Positions 1-12,046 of a DNA stretch of 64,000 nucleotides are shown here, one piece after another. This DNA comes from Cephalotus follicularis (taxonomy: Eukaryota > Streptophyta > Magnoliopsida > Oxalidales > Cephalotaceae). A program made the translations under genes and the position numbers. The stretch is from contig BDDD01000904.1 in the NCBI GenBank assembly GCA_001972305.1, positions 13,513-77,512 on the forward strand, read 5' to 3'. How positions within the stretch are numbered: position 1 is the first letter of the stretch; each line of letters begins with the position of its first letter. The notes under the pieces are model-generated. The model did not search any database, was not told the DNA's origin, and was given only the letters and a program-made list of their open reading frames with translations.

Positions 1-283
1 ATTTATATATTTTCGAATTGCTTGGGGAAGTATTTCCAATAACAGAGACATGTTTTAAAGGTTTGGTTATGAACCAAATGAAATTTGCGAAAATGTATAA
101 TTTATGAATATATATATTTTCGAAATGATTGGGGAAGTATTTCCAAAGACAGAGATATGTATTGTTTTAAGCTTATGACTTATTACAACTTGTGAACTGA
201 AAAGTATATTTTAAACAAATATATTGATCAAGTAATTGTATGTAATTGCTTGACTTGTGAAATGCTTGTGCTTGTGGATTATT

Positions 284-366
284 AGCCATCGTGCTGATAA
301 CTTGTTGATTACTCAGCCGCTGTGCGGGTAACTTGCTGTTGGTTTAGCCGCCGTGCTAAGCAACTT
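284..366 (+). repeat. three diverged ~31-bp repeats in LTR F
   Basis: AGCC followed by a C/T-variable CGTGC-like core and then AACTTG recurs at 284, 314 and 346, a spacing of 30 and 32 bp. This is a short local tandem repeat of the kind seen inside several other LTRs of this window. Confidence 0.55.
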
Positions 367-666
367 ATGGAGGACTTGCTCTAAAACCGTTCGCAAACGG
401 GGATGGAGTGAGAGTGCATGACGTTGGGGCCAGGAGGTGGCGACGGTTATGACGACTGGTCTGTCTGGTTCCTTTCTGGGAACATATTTACTGCTTGTGA
501 ATGATATAACCTTGAGTTATACTTGTACTGTGAGCATGCATATATTTTTATATGTATATACGGAGGTATTTTTACTATGAAAATTACATGACATGACTCA
601 TCATTATGCATTCATTCATGATACTCATTGTCTTATTACTTGAACTGTATTTATGGATTTGTTCAC

Positions 667-691
667 TTAGCCGAGTGAGGACAAAGGCTAA
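667..691 (+). other. LTR stem-loop (F copy)
   Basis: TTAGCC (667-672) pairs with GGCTAA (686-691) around a 13-nt loop, 407 bp before the LTR end. The same stem-loop is at 35095-35119 in G and, on the minus strand, at 55478-55502 in I. It is one of a set of equivalent hairpins in the LTRs here; see the findings. Confidence 0.55.
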
Positions 692-1074
692 CCCCTACTG
701 TAACAGATTGATGGAGTGGTCTTTACATGGAGCATGCACGGAGGCTTAAAGAGAAGACTTATTATTTTCTCTTATTTTGGGTTATTGAACATTTATCATG
801 TTATTTGGTTTTTGTAACGTTGGATATTTGTTATCTTGTACCGTATTGTTTCACGCTCCGTTTTGGGCAATCGACAGTTGTACCTGGAGATATTTATATT
901 TGTGGGCATCACGTAGTATGGGATGCGTGATGTGTTTTATTTCGGCTTATATTTGTATGCTTCCGCAAATTGATGAAGGATTTTGAAAGTTTTAAATTTA
1001 TGAAAATTGCATAAGCCGGATTTATATGTTGATTGCTTTACCACTTTTACGTTGTGGAATGACGGGGTGTGACA

Positions 1075-1525
1075 TTTGTACTCACATTGTCTCTTTTGTG
1101 TATATTATTATTCCTTATATATATGAGATATGTATTTATTCATTGTGTATGGAAATCATCGTATGTGACTAATCTTATTATTGAAGTGGTGTAATTTATA
1201 ATTACTTGCTTTCACATATGATGCCCTATCCCAAATGGTTGGATGCCTGGCCTAGGGCTGTGAGATTGGCTCCCTAATTCCATGTGACTAAACTATTTCA
1301 AGTTCTTGGTTCACTATGAGGGCCTTAGTGGAACTAGATAGATTTACATGTATTAGACCTGCTCCTTTGGGTGGAGGATGGAGTATCTCACTAACATATG
1401 TGAGGAACACTAGGGCTAATATGGGGTGCTTGCTTATAGCATGTACACTAAACCCATCATAGGAATGCTATTTGGATAGTTGCTATTCTTGTGTCAACAA
1501 CAATTCCAATCCGTTGCGGTAGTGT
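1075..1525. other. gene-free stretch, left part of host sequence L
   Basis: No ORF, domain or repeat is recognised. It continues after the E insertion at 47480 and runs toward a primer-binding site at 48897, so it may be part of an LTR, but its start was not located. Confidence 0.35.
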
Positions 1526-1892
1526 TGTAATGTCCCGAAATGACACTTACTTGCTTTAGAATATTTTGCATCATATTGTCATGGCATAGAGATATTATGG
1601 AAATGATTGTGCATTTGATTATGACATGGATTGGGGTATTTAATACCCATATGGATTGATAAGGACTTATACTATATGTTTGCGGTGATTAGGGCATTAA
1701 TTGCTCATATTTGAGCATATAGCTGCATATGCATTTATTAGAGATATTAAAAATGTTTTATGTGCTTACATGACGGATGATATGGGGGTAGTTAGTTGCA
1801 TGTGATAGATGTGAGCGTTTTGAGTTTAAGAGAGAAAATCTATAAATGGAAGTTTATTTCCTATTTTCATTTCATTTCTCTCTCTCTAAACC

Positions 1893-1897
<5 letters not shown>

Positions 1898-1925
<28 letters not shown>
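1898..1925 (+). repeat. (CT)n microsatellite
   Basis: An almost pure CT run sits in the pyrimidine-rich part of solo LTR E, just after another CT-rich stretch near 1878-1888. Confidence 0.9.
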
Positions 1926-1929
<4 letters not shown>

Positions 1930-2403
1930 AACCTCTTCCGCAAACTTGGAGCCTAAATGATCATGGGAACAAAGGTAGTTGATAGAAGATAGAGACTTGA
2001 GTCTCTCATCCTTTATCTAACAGTTTCGACCATTCAAACTTCCAAAGTGAAAACGGTGGGAATTTATCTACCTTAAATGAATTTGGAATGTTTTATTACT
2101 TTATATATGCATAAATTGTAGTGCCTTTGATAAGCACTTGAGAATGGATGTGACAAGATCGATTAGAACAGATTAAAATGAGTTTTTCGTTGAAATGAGT
2201 TTTTAGATCTATTTTACCCCTTTTTAGATCTAGTAACCTTTTGACGGTCCAAATGCTTTGATTTTGTGATATTTTGTTGTTATACATGCCTACAAACTTT
2301 CCCTAAAGTTTTGTTTCAAAAGGATTTGAAAAAGGTTGTGAAAATCAAAATTTAGCCTAGTTTGAGCTTGGGGGAAAAGCTCTTGTCAGCTCGCCCCAGC
2401 TGA

Positions 2404-2476
2404 TTGTTAGTCTACTAATGACCAGCTATTTGTCAATTAATGACTAGCTATTAGTTGACTATAGTCGACTAATCTG
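2404..2476 (+). repeat. degenerate AGTCGACT motif cluster in LTR E
   Basis: Variants TTAGTCTACTAA, TTAGTTGACTA and TAGTCGACTAA occur within 75 bp. They look like a decayed or alternative form of the GTCGAC arrays in LTRs C, G, H, I and J; spacing is not clean here. Confidence 0.4.
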
Positions 2477-3167
2477 ATGGTTTTCACCCGAAAATGCTCT
2501 TTTTGCATGTTTTCTCAAACGATTTTCAATGGGAGTCTTCCAAGGCTCAAATGAAAGTATCTTATAAATGTTTTGGTACATCTCCACTTGTTTAAACAAA
2601 GATTTGATTAATTGAACAAAATGGTTTTTTAGAATTAATGTTTTACAAAGGTTTTCTCCGAAATGGATCGTTTGAGGCTTTCAATGGTTTCCCTCAAACG
2701 ATCTTCTATGGGAGCCTTCTAAGGCCCAAATAACTTTCCTTTAAATATATTTTACCATATTTAAACAAGTTTATCAAAGTATTTGACCAATGGATTTAAA
2801 AGGATTGAAATGAAACGTTTCACGGAGGGCTTCTCTGAAATAACTTGTTTATGCCTGTTTCACTTGTTTTTCTCAAACGACCTTCCATTTGAGCCTTTCA
2901 AAGGATCAGTTTAACTTGTGTAAATGTATTTTGCATTGATTTAATGATTCCTTTTAGGTTTTCACTTGGTTTAGATTAAGAAAAGGATTTTGAATTGAAA
3001 ATGAAATGGTTTTCTACAAGGAATAAAAAGGGAATAGTAAAGAATTGAAATGACTAATAAGAAAATGACTTGAAAGGCTTTAAGGAAAGGAATAGAACTG
3101 AAGTGAATTTCTATGTTAACCTTAGAGTGACCTCACGGTTTTACATAAAGGATTCTAATTCTAGTTC

Positions 3168-3670
3168 AGCTCCCGTGGATCTAACTCACCGGTAAGTAGG
3201 GCCAATTGAGCTATTACGGGTCCAACTCATTGCCAACTTTGTTATTTAGTCAAGCTTCTATAGGTTGAACTTATAGACGGCGAGATCATTAGATGACTGA
3301 CGAAACGAGTATGCTAGCCGAGCTCCTATGGGTCTAACTCACCGGTAACTAGACCTAGTTAAGCTCCTATGAGTTTAACCCACCGGCAACTTGGAAGGCT
3401 AGTCGAGCTCCTTTTGGTCTAACTCATAGGCGACTAGTTATCTAAACCGAGCTCTGGGAGGCCTTGCTTCGTAGGGGCATAGATCACGGTTTTGTAAGGG
3501 AGGCCGTTAAATGTATAGGTTATTGTTATATGTTATGGATATGCTTGCTCATATGCTATGATATGACTTGTATGAATCCGTAACTAGTTGAGCCCCCATC
3601 GGCATTACCGATAGGCAACTAGATCTAGTTGAGCTCCTATGGGCACTAGCGATTGGCAACTAGATGTCCT
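3168..3670 (+). repeat. diverged 41-44-bp tandem repeat in LTR E
   Basis: Units begin with AGCTCC or a variant at 3168, 3209, 3253, 3321, 3362, 3406 and 3450, each followed by a TCTAACTCACCGG-like block. A further pair lies at 3591 and 3632. Spacings are 41, 44, 68, 41, 44 and 44, and then 41. No reading frame is kept. Confidence 0.65.
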
Positions 3671-3993
3671 AACCCTGGAGCTGTTTACTATCCTAAAAAT
3701 GTGGGGTTTAGGCTTACAAATAGTTGTATGTTAGGTTGACCACTTATATATGTTGGTATGAGACAATATATATATCTAGTTAACCTCTTGATTATCTGAT
3801 AGTTGGATGGATAAGAGTGTATATATAGGTTAACGAATTATGTATATGCAGTTATGGGACAGTTATATACATAATTCGGTAATCGTAATTGTTATCATGC
3901 GTCGTACCATGACATGCTTACAACTGTGATTACTATTCATGCATACCATGGATATACTATCATTTTTGTGCATTCATTCTTTATGCATGGGGT

Positions 3994-6137
3994 TGTTGGA
4001 AACCTGGGAGGAAACCCGGTAGATTTTGGCTAGTGTGTATAATTTTAACTTTTCAAAAACCACCAACACTGCAAGTCAACGTTCACACTAACATCTTACT
4101 ACCATCATCAATATACCAAGGATCTCCGTTTAAATAACAATCGAACTAAAACAAAATCAAGCATGCACTAAAACAATAAATTGAAAGCACATCGGAAACA
4201 ATAAAAATAAAATGGAAGCAACCATACCAACGTTGGAGGCTCCACCACTTTGCGGCAACGCGCTTGCAGTAGCCACATCCCGTCACCGGAGAACTACCAG
4301 GTTCCAGCCAGCCTGTCAGAACGCCAACCAAGACACCAACGGACTCCAGAGGGGTCGATCTACCCATTGTCTATGGAGACTCGGTGAGAAACACCCCGGG
4401 ACGCGCTGACGCAGCCAGCAGCAACCGTGACTCACTGAGTTGGACTCAACGACTAGGTTCAACGCGCCAGGGACTGGCCGCGCCATATCCGGTATCCAAA
4501 TCTTCTGAACTTTACGTTGTGACCCAAGACCCGCCGTGACTCGGCGTGAAATGCCAAGTCACAGCAGCCAACACGTCAACTCGACAGAGTTGACTCAGCA
4601 AATGCATACCGGCCAAAACACGATCGGAAAACGCTAAACTAAGATCAAAATGGATAGAGCCATTGATCGGTTCCACCCATTGCTATCATCAGCGGCGAAA
4701 AGAGACGCCGGGAGCGAGAGGGGGAAGAAAACGAATCTGCTGCTAGAGAGAAAAAGAAGGAGAAAACAGGAGAGAGAGGGGAGGAGTCTTACCATGGAAG
4801 GATGCTTGCCTTATCCAAGCCACCGGCGCGAAGCGTCGGTCTTCTTCTCAGGCCGAAAAAAGTGCTGCCCGCTCGAGAGCATGAACGCGCGTTCTCTCTC
4901 GCCCCAAAACGCACAGCCCGGCGTTTTTTAAGTGTAAAAGGCAAACAAAAATTAATTAATTATGCCAAAAACAATTCTCCCTTATAATATAATGTCACTC
5001 ACATTAAATTAAACATGTTTCTCTCTTTTATGATTTAATTAAAGTCTCTCACTTTAAATTAATAAATCATGCTCTGGCTTAAAATCTCTTTATATATCAA
5101 TAAGACAATTTGTGGAGAGTGAAAAAACCACAAATGTCAAAATAATATATACTAGTTAAAAACTAGATTTACCACCAAGCGAGCATTTGTGCAGCATGCG
5201 TCACTTTTCCAATAATCAGGCGGGACCCGAAAGCCCGGTGGAATTCTGGTATAATGATATATTTCTCAGAACATCCCGAAGTTCTGGTATGACTGTCCCA
5301 CTAATAGCCCCGGTGTGATCTATAATCACCTTCGGATCCGTGGACCACAAAGTAGGACGTCTATCATTCGTTAACAGGTTCCCCAGTGCCTTATCACTGT
5401 CATCGATTTTTGTGCCACGTATCCTTCGTCATCTCCGCTCCGACCGCGGACTAGGGTTTGGATTAATGTCACCCCTAGGTAAATCCGCAATAACTATAAT
5501 TCTATGAACGGACTGAGACTATAGGAGATATCCCAAGAAACCTCTCATTCCCAATCTCCTAGTGACCGACCAGGACTTTAAGTCTTCAAAGGTCATAGAT
5601 GTTATAGAGCCTATAACCCTCAACACAGGTATGACGATACCATCTTGCGAACTCTCCCAGACATCTCAATGTAGCTCCGACAAGGCCCAAAGACAACCCC
5701 TTTGCCAGCACGTGGCTAGTGTTGGGAAAAGCGAAAATCAAAGCCAAGCAGTTACTGCACAACGCATGCCAGCCGCTCAGGTCTGAGGACATAGCGTAAA
5801 TCACGTATGATCTACTAATCACCTTTGACTAAACACTACTGCGATAATAGGAACTCTATTGACAGAGGTGTTGACTCTCCAAATAGATAACCTATGGCGG
5901 GTTGGTTTAGTGTCGTACCTCTACACGCACCCCGCATCAGTTTTAGGGTAAAACCCAAATGGCAATGAGATAATCCACCCCCCTTTACCATTCGGAGCAA
6001 GCATAACGCGGCAAGTCTTAGCGGTTCATCAATTTCCTAAAGAAAGTGAACCTATGACCTGTAACTTTTGTCACAAGGGAGTAAGGATCTCATTCTCATA
6101 ACCTCCTCGTGGCTTGCAGGGACACCCTAATCTAACA
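3994..6137 (-). mobile_element. 3' LTR of copia element D
   Basis: It is homologous to 44616-46996. Compared with that copy it lacks about 210 bp near its start (minus sense). The missing piece is bounded in the 5' LTR by two CCTC tetramers at 46754 and 46964, pointing to a short-repeat deletion. Short ORFs around 4146-4987 and 5562-5822 are in LTR sequence and are not genes. Confidence 0.9.
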
Positions 6138-6152
6138 ATCTCCCACTTGGCC
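6138..6152 (-). other. polypurine tract of element D
   Basis: The minus strand reads CCAAGTGGGAGAT directly before the LTR start TGTTAG. This is the usual primer for plus-strand DNA synthesis in copia elements. Confidence 0.6.
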
Positions 6153-6175
6153 CTTTAGCCACGAAGACCTATAGC

Positions 6176-7990
6176 CTAAGCATATCGCACTCTAGCACTG
6201 CTCATGGCCTTGGTCAGTGGGCCTGCTAAGTTCGCTTCCCGTGCGATTCTCTCTAGGTGACATCTACTCTTATGATGTCTCCTATATTTCCTCAATAAAA
6301 TCTCTTTCGAGTTGTTACATTCATCTATGATCTCTTTCATCAAATGATACCGTTGCTGTTTATGTTTGGGTAGTAATGAGACCCGGGTTCCATGATTTGT
6401 GCTAAGCCCCATCGTCATCCTTATGCTGCACAACTGGACAAACGATGGATGGAACCATATAAAGTTCCACAATGAACTTCTGCTTCAAAACCAGCTATCA
6501 TATCGGTATCACAAGTTGCAACATACTCTTATTCCATGGTGGAGTCTGCAGTCCTCGATTGCCACATACCCCTCCCACTCATAATTGGAACTGGTGTTGA
6601 CCTAACTCTTACGTCTCGATTCACTATCTTCTCCATGTGTCAAGAAATAATCCCGAGTCTTTCACAGGCATTATATCCTCTTGACAATGTCCCAATGTCT
6701 CTTACAGGGGCTGGACTGAAAACGACTAGCCAGACCCTTAGCCATATCGACATCAGGCCTAGTACGAAGTATGTCATACATGATGGAGCCTATTGCCGAA
6801 GCTTAAGGTTTCCTATTCATGCTTGTCCTCTCCTCATAAGTCTTAGAAGACATCCTCTTGGAAACGTGAATTCCTTGGCTAATTGGCAGTAAGCCATATA
6901 TGGAATTCATTCCATGCCATTTCAGAACTCTGCTAATGTATTGGCTTTGAAAAGGTTAGAACAACTTACATGATCTATTTCTTATAGATCTTCATTCTCA
7001 AAATGTAGGAATCCCTTTCCAAATCCTTTACATGGAAGTTGTTACTTAACTGTACTTCAACATACCTACATCATTCTATATGTGTAGTATGTTTTCTAGA
7101 TACAGTGTCAAGAAAGTGATTTATGGTTTATCCTGTTACCGGTAGACATTATGCTTATTTATATATTTGATGAAATCAAAATGGATGTTTCATCTACAAA
7201 AAGTCTTGCTTAAGGTCATAAACCTTTGGAGCTTGCACCTCTTTTGCAAATGCTCCTCGGATGTAAACCCCTCGGGTTTGGGACATTTAGATGTCCTCTT
7301 CAAGATAGCCACTCTTGCAGACTATCTTGACATCCATTTGCCATAGCTCATTATAACAATGAGAGACAAAAGCAATCAATATCCGAATGGACTTAAGCAT
7401 TGCAATTGGTGAGAAAGTTTCGGTATAGTCAACCTCTTGTCTTAATCTATACCCTTTCGCGAACAATTGTGCTTAAAAGGTTTTAACGTTTTCCATTAAC
7501 GCCAATCTTCATCCTGAAGATTGACTCGCATATGATAGGATTTTAGGCCTACTGGAGGGTATACCAAGATCCTCACTTGGTAGGCGTGTATGGAGTCTTT
7601 TTTAGATTTCATAGACTCTTACCATGTCCTGGAATCAGTGCACTTCACTGTTTCCTCGTAGCTGACAGGCTCGTCATCATTGATGACTTTAGGTTTATAA
7701 GTGCCTTCATTGAGAAAACCTTATTTCTCAGGCACTGTCAAAAACCTTTGTTTGATCTCCTAGCTAGAGGAGTGCCTTACAAAGACTTTATCTCAGATTG
7801 GGATCCCTTCCCAATTATGTATTTAAAGGATTTAATCTCTAATTCCTTATCGTCTTGTGGATTTCTACCTGGTGTAAACTCTCTTTGTTACACATAACTC
7901 CCACTGCTTCCTGCAATCAGGTATTCCTCACTTGGAATTTTGCATTACGCGAAACAAAACCATATGTGTTCGTTGGGATGGTAGAAGTAA
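6176..7990 (-). pseudogene. broken copia reverse transcriptase and RNase H of D
   Basis: Read on the minus strand from 7990 down. A linker with a VSRNAKF block comes first. The reverse transcriptase start near 7690 has residues W-x-E-x-M-K-S and PPVG. A middle block has ETFSPIA and then QMDVK. A late block near 6780 has AIGSIMYD and TRPDV. The RNase H end, open at 6472-6176, has KQQRYHLMKEI and EANLAGPLTKAM, matching the usual copia C-terminus just before the 3' LTR. Many stops and frameshifts interrupt it and the polymerase middle is badly eroded. No active protein is possible. The plus-strand ORFs in this interval are antisense shadows. Confidence 0.8.
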
Positions 7991-8557
7991 TATCTTAAGC
8001 TCTCCTTAGGATATCAAGCTCGTAAACTATAAGTTGTTGGCATGTAGCAACAATTACACATGCAGGTTATGCACTCACAGACCTTGTGTGTTATGCTTGC
8101 ACAACTCGAGGAGTTGTATGACACCAAGTTGATGACTATAAAGGTAGATTTTGACCAGTCGGGATCAAGATCAATTGTGGTGCCTCTACTTTGTAATGGA
8201 ACAACCTCAAGGAGAGGTAAATCAAATGGATCTAGTTCCAAAGAGTGAAATCCCTAGGAAGAGGTAGTAAGTGACAGGGAATACCATTTGAAAGTCCTAT
8301 ATGGTAACCTAAAGATATGGGGTGTGCGAAAAATCAAATTAAACTAATGAAAATAAACAATCACTCAAGAACAATTAAACAAAGTAAGTACAGAGAGATA
8401 GAGTTAGAGAGATTGCAAACACGGTTTATAGTGGTTCGGCTAACTATTGCCTACGTCCACCTTTCCCAAGGACCTCCTTGAGATTCCACTAGAAACCTTC
8501 TTATACCCTTTTATTTTGGGTTACGGGTGCAAATCAAAGAAACACCTTACAAGCAAG

Positions 8558-8668
8558 GGTTCACTCCCCTTTGATAATCCTACTAAGACTTCACTCCACT
8601 TGGATAATCCTACTAAGAGTTCACTCCTCTTGATTATCTCACTTAGGGTTCACTACCCTATTACAATG
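8558..8668 (+). repeat. four ~30-bp tandem units in segment K
   Basis: Units starting with a TTCACTCC-like core begin at 8558, 8588, 8618 and 8647, a spacing of 30, 30 and 29 bp. Most carry GATAATCCTACTAAG or a variant in the second half. Confidence 0.75.
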
Positions 8669-8969
8669 AATGGTTATTTTGTGTTTGATGACTTCATATA
8701 ACCTCTACAAGGTTTTATATGAAAATAATAAAGTACTTGACACAAGCTTTGGATATGAAAGTTGTAGTTTTACACTTGATGATCTTCTCCTTTGATGTTC
8801 TTTTGTTTGTTCTTGTTTTTATCTTCTTGTATATGTCAATTTGATCTTGATTCTTGGCCTCTATTTTTAGCTTATCTTCAGTTTATGGCCGTTGTAAAAG
8901 TGATATAGCCGTTGGTATTGTCTTGGAAGTTGTTGTTGTGCAGACGGCTTTAATGAAAGTTTCTAGCGC

Positions 8970-9192
8970 GCAAAGCGTCGATGTAGTGGCACAAAGCGTC
9001 GACACTTATGTTACCGTTATGTGCTTGAATTTGAATTTCTCGCTTAATCCGCTGACGCTTTGTTTTGAGTGTCGATAGCTTTGCTGATACCGCTGACGCT
9101 TTCTGTATAAGCATCACCAATTTGAGTGCCTCAATTGGTTCTGCAAGTCTCTAGAATAAAGCTCTGATATGTGCTCCTTAAGCGTTGACGCC
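8970..9192 (+). repeat. 21-bp-phased GTCGAC array, AAGCGTCGACGCTT class, in K
   Basis: The T of the GTCGAC-like core falls at 8978, 8999, 9017, 9052, 9072, 9093, 9114 and 9185. Intervals are 21, 18, 35, 20, 21, 21 and 71. Copies vary around AAGCGTCGACGCTT, for example CGCTGACGCTT. It is the same class as in LTRs H and I and at 54308-54995. Confidence 0.7.
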
Positions 9193-9194
9193 TG

Positions 9195-9735
9195 CCTCCA
9201 GCCTAGAAGGTTTCCGCCTTCTTACATAAGCTGGACAGCCTTTAACCTGACAATGGATTAGGCTGGGTTTCTGCCATTTGAATATCTTACTAGATATGGA
9301 GAAGACAGATTTCAAAGGGATCCGGATTAGGATATGTTCTGCCAACTGTAGTGCATTACCCAGAATAATATTGGAAGATTGATAAAAGACATCATGTACT
9401 AAACCAGATTCATCAAGGTCTAGTTCCTCCATTTGCATTGACCAACATTGGTTGACTACCGTCGGTGTGGGCTTAACCTAATATGTCCACTACCCTATCT
9501 CCTCGCGTGGAGAAGGGAGATTTGGTCATCACACCAATCAAACATGGTGCACACGATGGAAAGGACCACATGTCCTGGATGTCCAATAGTCCATCCTTAA
9601 CCATTGTGTTTATCTAGCATCTCTAGGATGACCTAATCCACAATACAACAAGTATGAAGGATTTATATCTTTCGTCTCTCATAGACTTTTGTTCTTTGTT
9701 CCTTGTGTTGGAACCTTATGGAGATTTAAACAAAA
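9195..9735 (-). pseudogene. broken copia integrase of D, with internal deletion
   Basis: On the minus strand from about 9660 the zinc-finger end is visible (GLGHPRDAR, then VKDGLL and CAPCL), followed by TKSPFSTRGDR and a VHTDV-like block. The sequence then jumps, near 9440, to the integrase tail, with ILIRIPLKSV and KGCPAYVRRRKP in the stretch open at 9438-9178. Most of the catalytic core between these blocks is missing, including the spacing for the D-D-E triad. Upstream the gene runs into the 3' LTR of B. Confidence 0.7.
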
Positions 9736-9845
9736 AAATATGTAGATGCATATATATTATGTTATCATCTCATGAATATCTAGCCATATGATTCATACGC
9801 AGGATCTTTTGGGCATACATATACAGTTAGATATATATATATATA

Positions 9846-11459
9846 TAAATCAGTAAGGAGGAGCAGACGAAATTACTCACATTAATGGAGCGGCTTCTTC
9901 CTTCTTCCTTCGAGTCTTCTTGCTTCCAAAAGTGCAGGTTCCTTGTTTCTATGAAACGGTTCTAGCCTCCAAGTGTAGAAGGCGTCTAAGGTATCCATAC
10001 CAAGCTGCAATTTCCAACTCCCGGTTTCTTAAACCTTCAACTATTGATTGTGTTCTTGAGAGAGAAAAGAGAGAAGACTCCAAAACAATACAAAAACATG
10101 TACATTATAGGAGGGGGGCGGGGGGTGTGCTCTATATATAGTTGCTGCTAGACAATCATATTAGAACACAAACTCTTTTGCTTCTAGGAGAAGTCTCCAA
10201 TTCCTTCTAGGAGAAGTCTCCTATTCCTTATAGAATTCTAATTTACCTTAATCTCATTAAGGATAATTAATCTCATTAATTATAATTAGGAAATTATTAT
10301 CCTAATTATTCTCTCATAATTGTATTAGAAATATCAGTACGTATTGTGTGTGACCCTATGGGTTCACTATTATACTGGCCGTAGGATTAAGTCATGACAC
10401 TCACAATTATCCAATTAAATATTTACTATCACATAAAAAATATTCTCTTGGACATATCGAATTAAAACTCTTTTAATTCTTTTCTTCCAAGATTAATTTC
10501 TCAATTTAATCTCGGGCATCCTACTGGTCGACATCGACATCTAGCAATGCATAATGACCCCTAGGTAATATGAATAATTTGTGAACCACTATTTACAGGT
10601 ACATGCACGTATAGTCCCTCCATTTACAATGCTCTGATTAAATTTATGGTACGGATTATGTCAAACCCCAATAATTTAATCTTCAGCCACATGACTATCT
10701 TTCATTAGCCGAAATAATATTAGAGGTGCCCCTCTAATATTCAACTAATGATGTCACACTCTTGATATCGTGGCTAGCTTGGCGAGGCGCTTAATCGCTA
10801 ACAAAAATCATCCTGAGCATAATCTTCTTTTACTAGAAGCAATGGATTCATTGTTGCCAGTTCACATGCCTCCATACATATGCGTACCATGTCCAACTAA
10901 TGCCTGTATACACTTCATAGAATATGTATTTAAGCATCATCAAAACATAATACCTCATGCACAAGACATCCAGTGACGGCTCATGTCCAAGGACCACATG
11001 CACTGCTATAAAACTAGAATTTTGTCTGACATGTAAGTAAAACTCCATACAGATATTCTATCAAAAGTAACCTTCAACGAACTCGTTAAATGAGTACCCA
11101 CGTAGTTGTCATAGCATCATCCATGTGAGTGAGTGTGAGATCAGTCACTCTCTGCTTATCGATATGACAGTACATGCTGGTCTATCCGGATTGATCATGC
11201 CCTGAGTGTCAATCCCATGACCAGTAAGATTCGAAATAAAGTATACCGAGATTCTAATTCTCACATCACGATCTCATCATGAACTCGGTTCTTTAACTTT
11301 ATTCCAGGACATTCATTTACAATTAATTAAGCATATATTAATTAAACGAACTCATAGCCATTGATAAAACATAAACATATTTAATGAATTTATAAATCGT
11401 TTATACAAGTTATAGTAAATACAAGCTCAACACAGGCTCGCAGCACTTTATCTCTAACA
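9846..11459 (-). mobile_element. 3' LTR of copia element B
   Basis: It matches 40609-42215 along its length. Its start at 11459 is preceded on the minus strand by a GTGGGTGAT purine-rich primer. The left edge lies next to a short (TA)n run at 9831-9846 and is approximate. Confidence 0.8.
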
Positions 11460-12046
11460 ATCACCCACAAAGTGCTAAAGCCAATTGCCATAGTATCTCA
11501 CACCCATAGCATCAAGGTGTCTATCAAAGATTGTCTTTGATAGTGCCTTAGTAAGCAAACTCTTTCCACTTTTATATCTCCACAATTCAAGGTGAACACA
11601 AACCCCGATGTTGATTTTGAATCATCCACATTTGTCTGAAAATTAGAGTCAGGAAAAACATCAATCTTCAAACCCTATCCTCCATACATTAGAAATGAAT
11701 GCCTAGTCCTGTTAAGGTACTTTAGGATATCTTTGACAGCCTTCCAGTGTTGCTCACCGGGATCTGACTGATATCTGCTAGTAACACTTACAGCATATGC
11801 GATATCTGGTCTAGTGCAAAGCATAGTATACATGACGCTTCCAATTGCCGAAGCATAAGGAATGTGCATCATCCTTTGTCTTTCTTCAACTGTCTTGGGA
11901 GACATCTACTTAGAAAGTAAAATCCCATGACATAGAGGTAAGTAACCTCTCTTGGAATTTTCCATGCTAAAACGGTTAAGCACTCTGTCAATGTACAAAG
12001 ACTGGGATAACCCTATCATCCTTTTTTATCTATGTCTATAGACCTT
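11460..12046 (-). pseudogene. remnant of reverse transcriptase and RNase H of B
   Basis: On the minus strand the text begins in the C-terminal third of copia reverse transcriptase (IGLSQSLYIDRVL and RFSMENSKRGYLPL). It continues with the stretch open at 11905-11675 (YASAIGSVMYTML, TRPDIAYAVS, EQHWKAVKDILKYL), then enters RNase H with a VDDSKSTSGF block. From there it jumps to the extreme C-terminus (LIDTLMLW), so the RNase H core is deleted. The polymerase catalytic half is absent because the C insertion site on this side carries a deletion. A stop precedes the methionine at 11905. Confidence 0.75.

Larger units (their letters stand above)
1..1074 (+). mobile_element. 3' part of a chromovirus-type LTR (F)
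   Basis: The sequence ends at 1074 in GGGGTGTGACA, the same 3' terminus as LTRs G (35461) and I (55138 on the minus strand). It also shares with them a block reading TTAGCC, AGTGAGGACAA and GGCTAACCCC about 340-410 bp before the end. The 5' end lies outside the window, so it may be a solo LTR or one LTR of a full element. There is no coding potential; two short ORFs near 727-986 are not supported by any domain. A motif of about 48 bp occurs twice near 5-52 and 111-159. Confidence 0.75.
1526..3993 (+). mobile_element. solo LTR E, left part
   Basis: E starts TGTAATGTCCCG at 1526 and resumes at 47002 after the D insertion, ending at 47474. It is flanked by AGTGT at 1521-1525 and 47475-47479, a 5-bp target duplication. 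Without D it is about 2.94 kb long and has no internal region, as expected of a solo LTR left by LTR-LTR recombination. The 3' end reads ...GTCATA where related LTRs read ...GTGACA, so the terminus is mutated. It contains a CT microsatellite, degenerate AGTCGACT motifs and a 41-44-bp repeat. Confidence 0.85.
8000..9192. mobile_element. segment K inserted in the pol gene of D, origin unclear
   Basis: The integrase remnant of D stops near 9195 and the integrase-transcriptase linker resumes near 7990, so about 1.2 kb has been added. It has three parts. Bases 8045-8275 are homologous to the opposite strand of 43010-42765. Bases 8330-8700 hold four 30-bp units. Bases 8970-9192 hold a 21-bp-phased GTCGAC array. 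No target duplication or TG/CA ends were identified, so it may be more than one insertion or a rearranged LTR piece. The ORF at 8854-9078 spans the array and has no domain. Confidence 0.45.

Noticed and set aside
9838-9846. TATTG target duplication for copia B
   Set aside because: TATTG follows 42215, but no copy was found at the other end, so no duplication is claimed.
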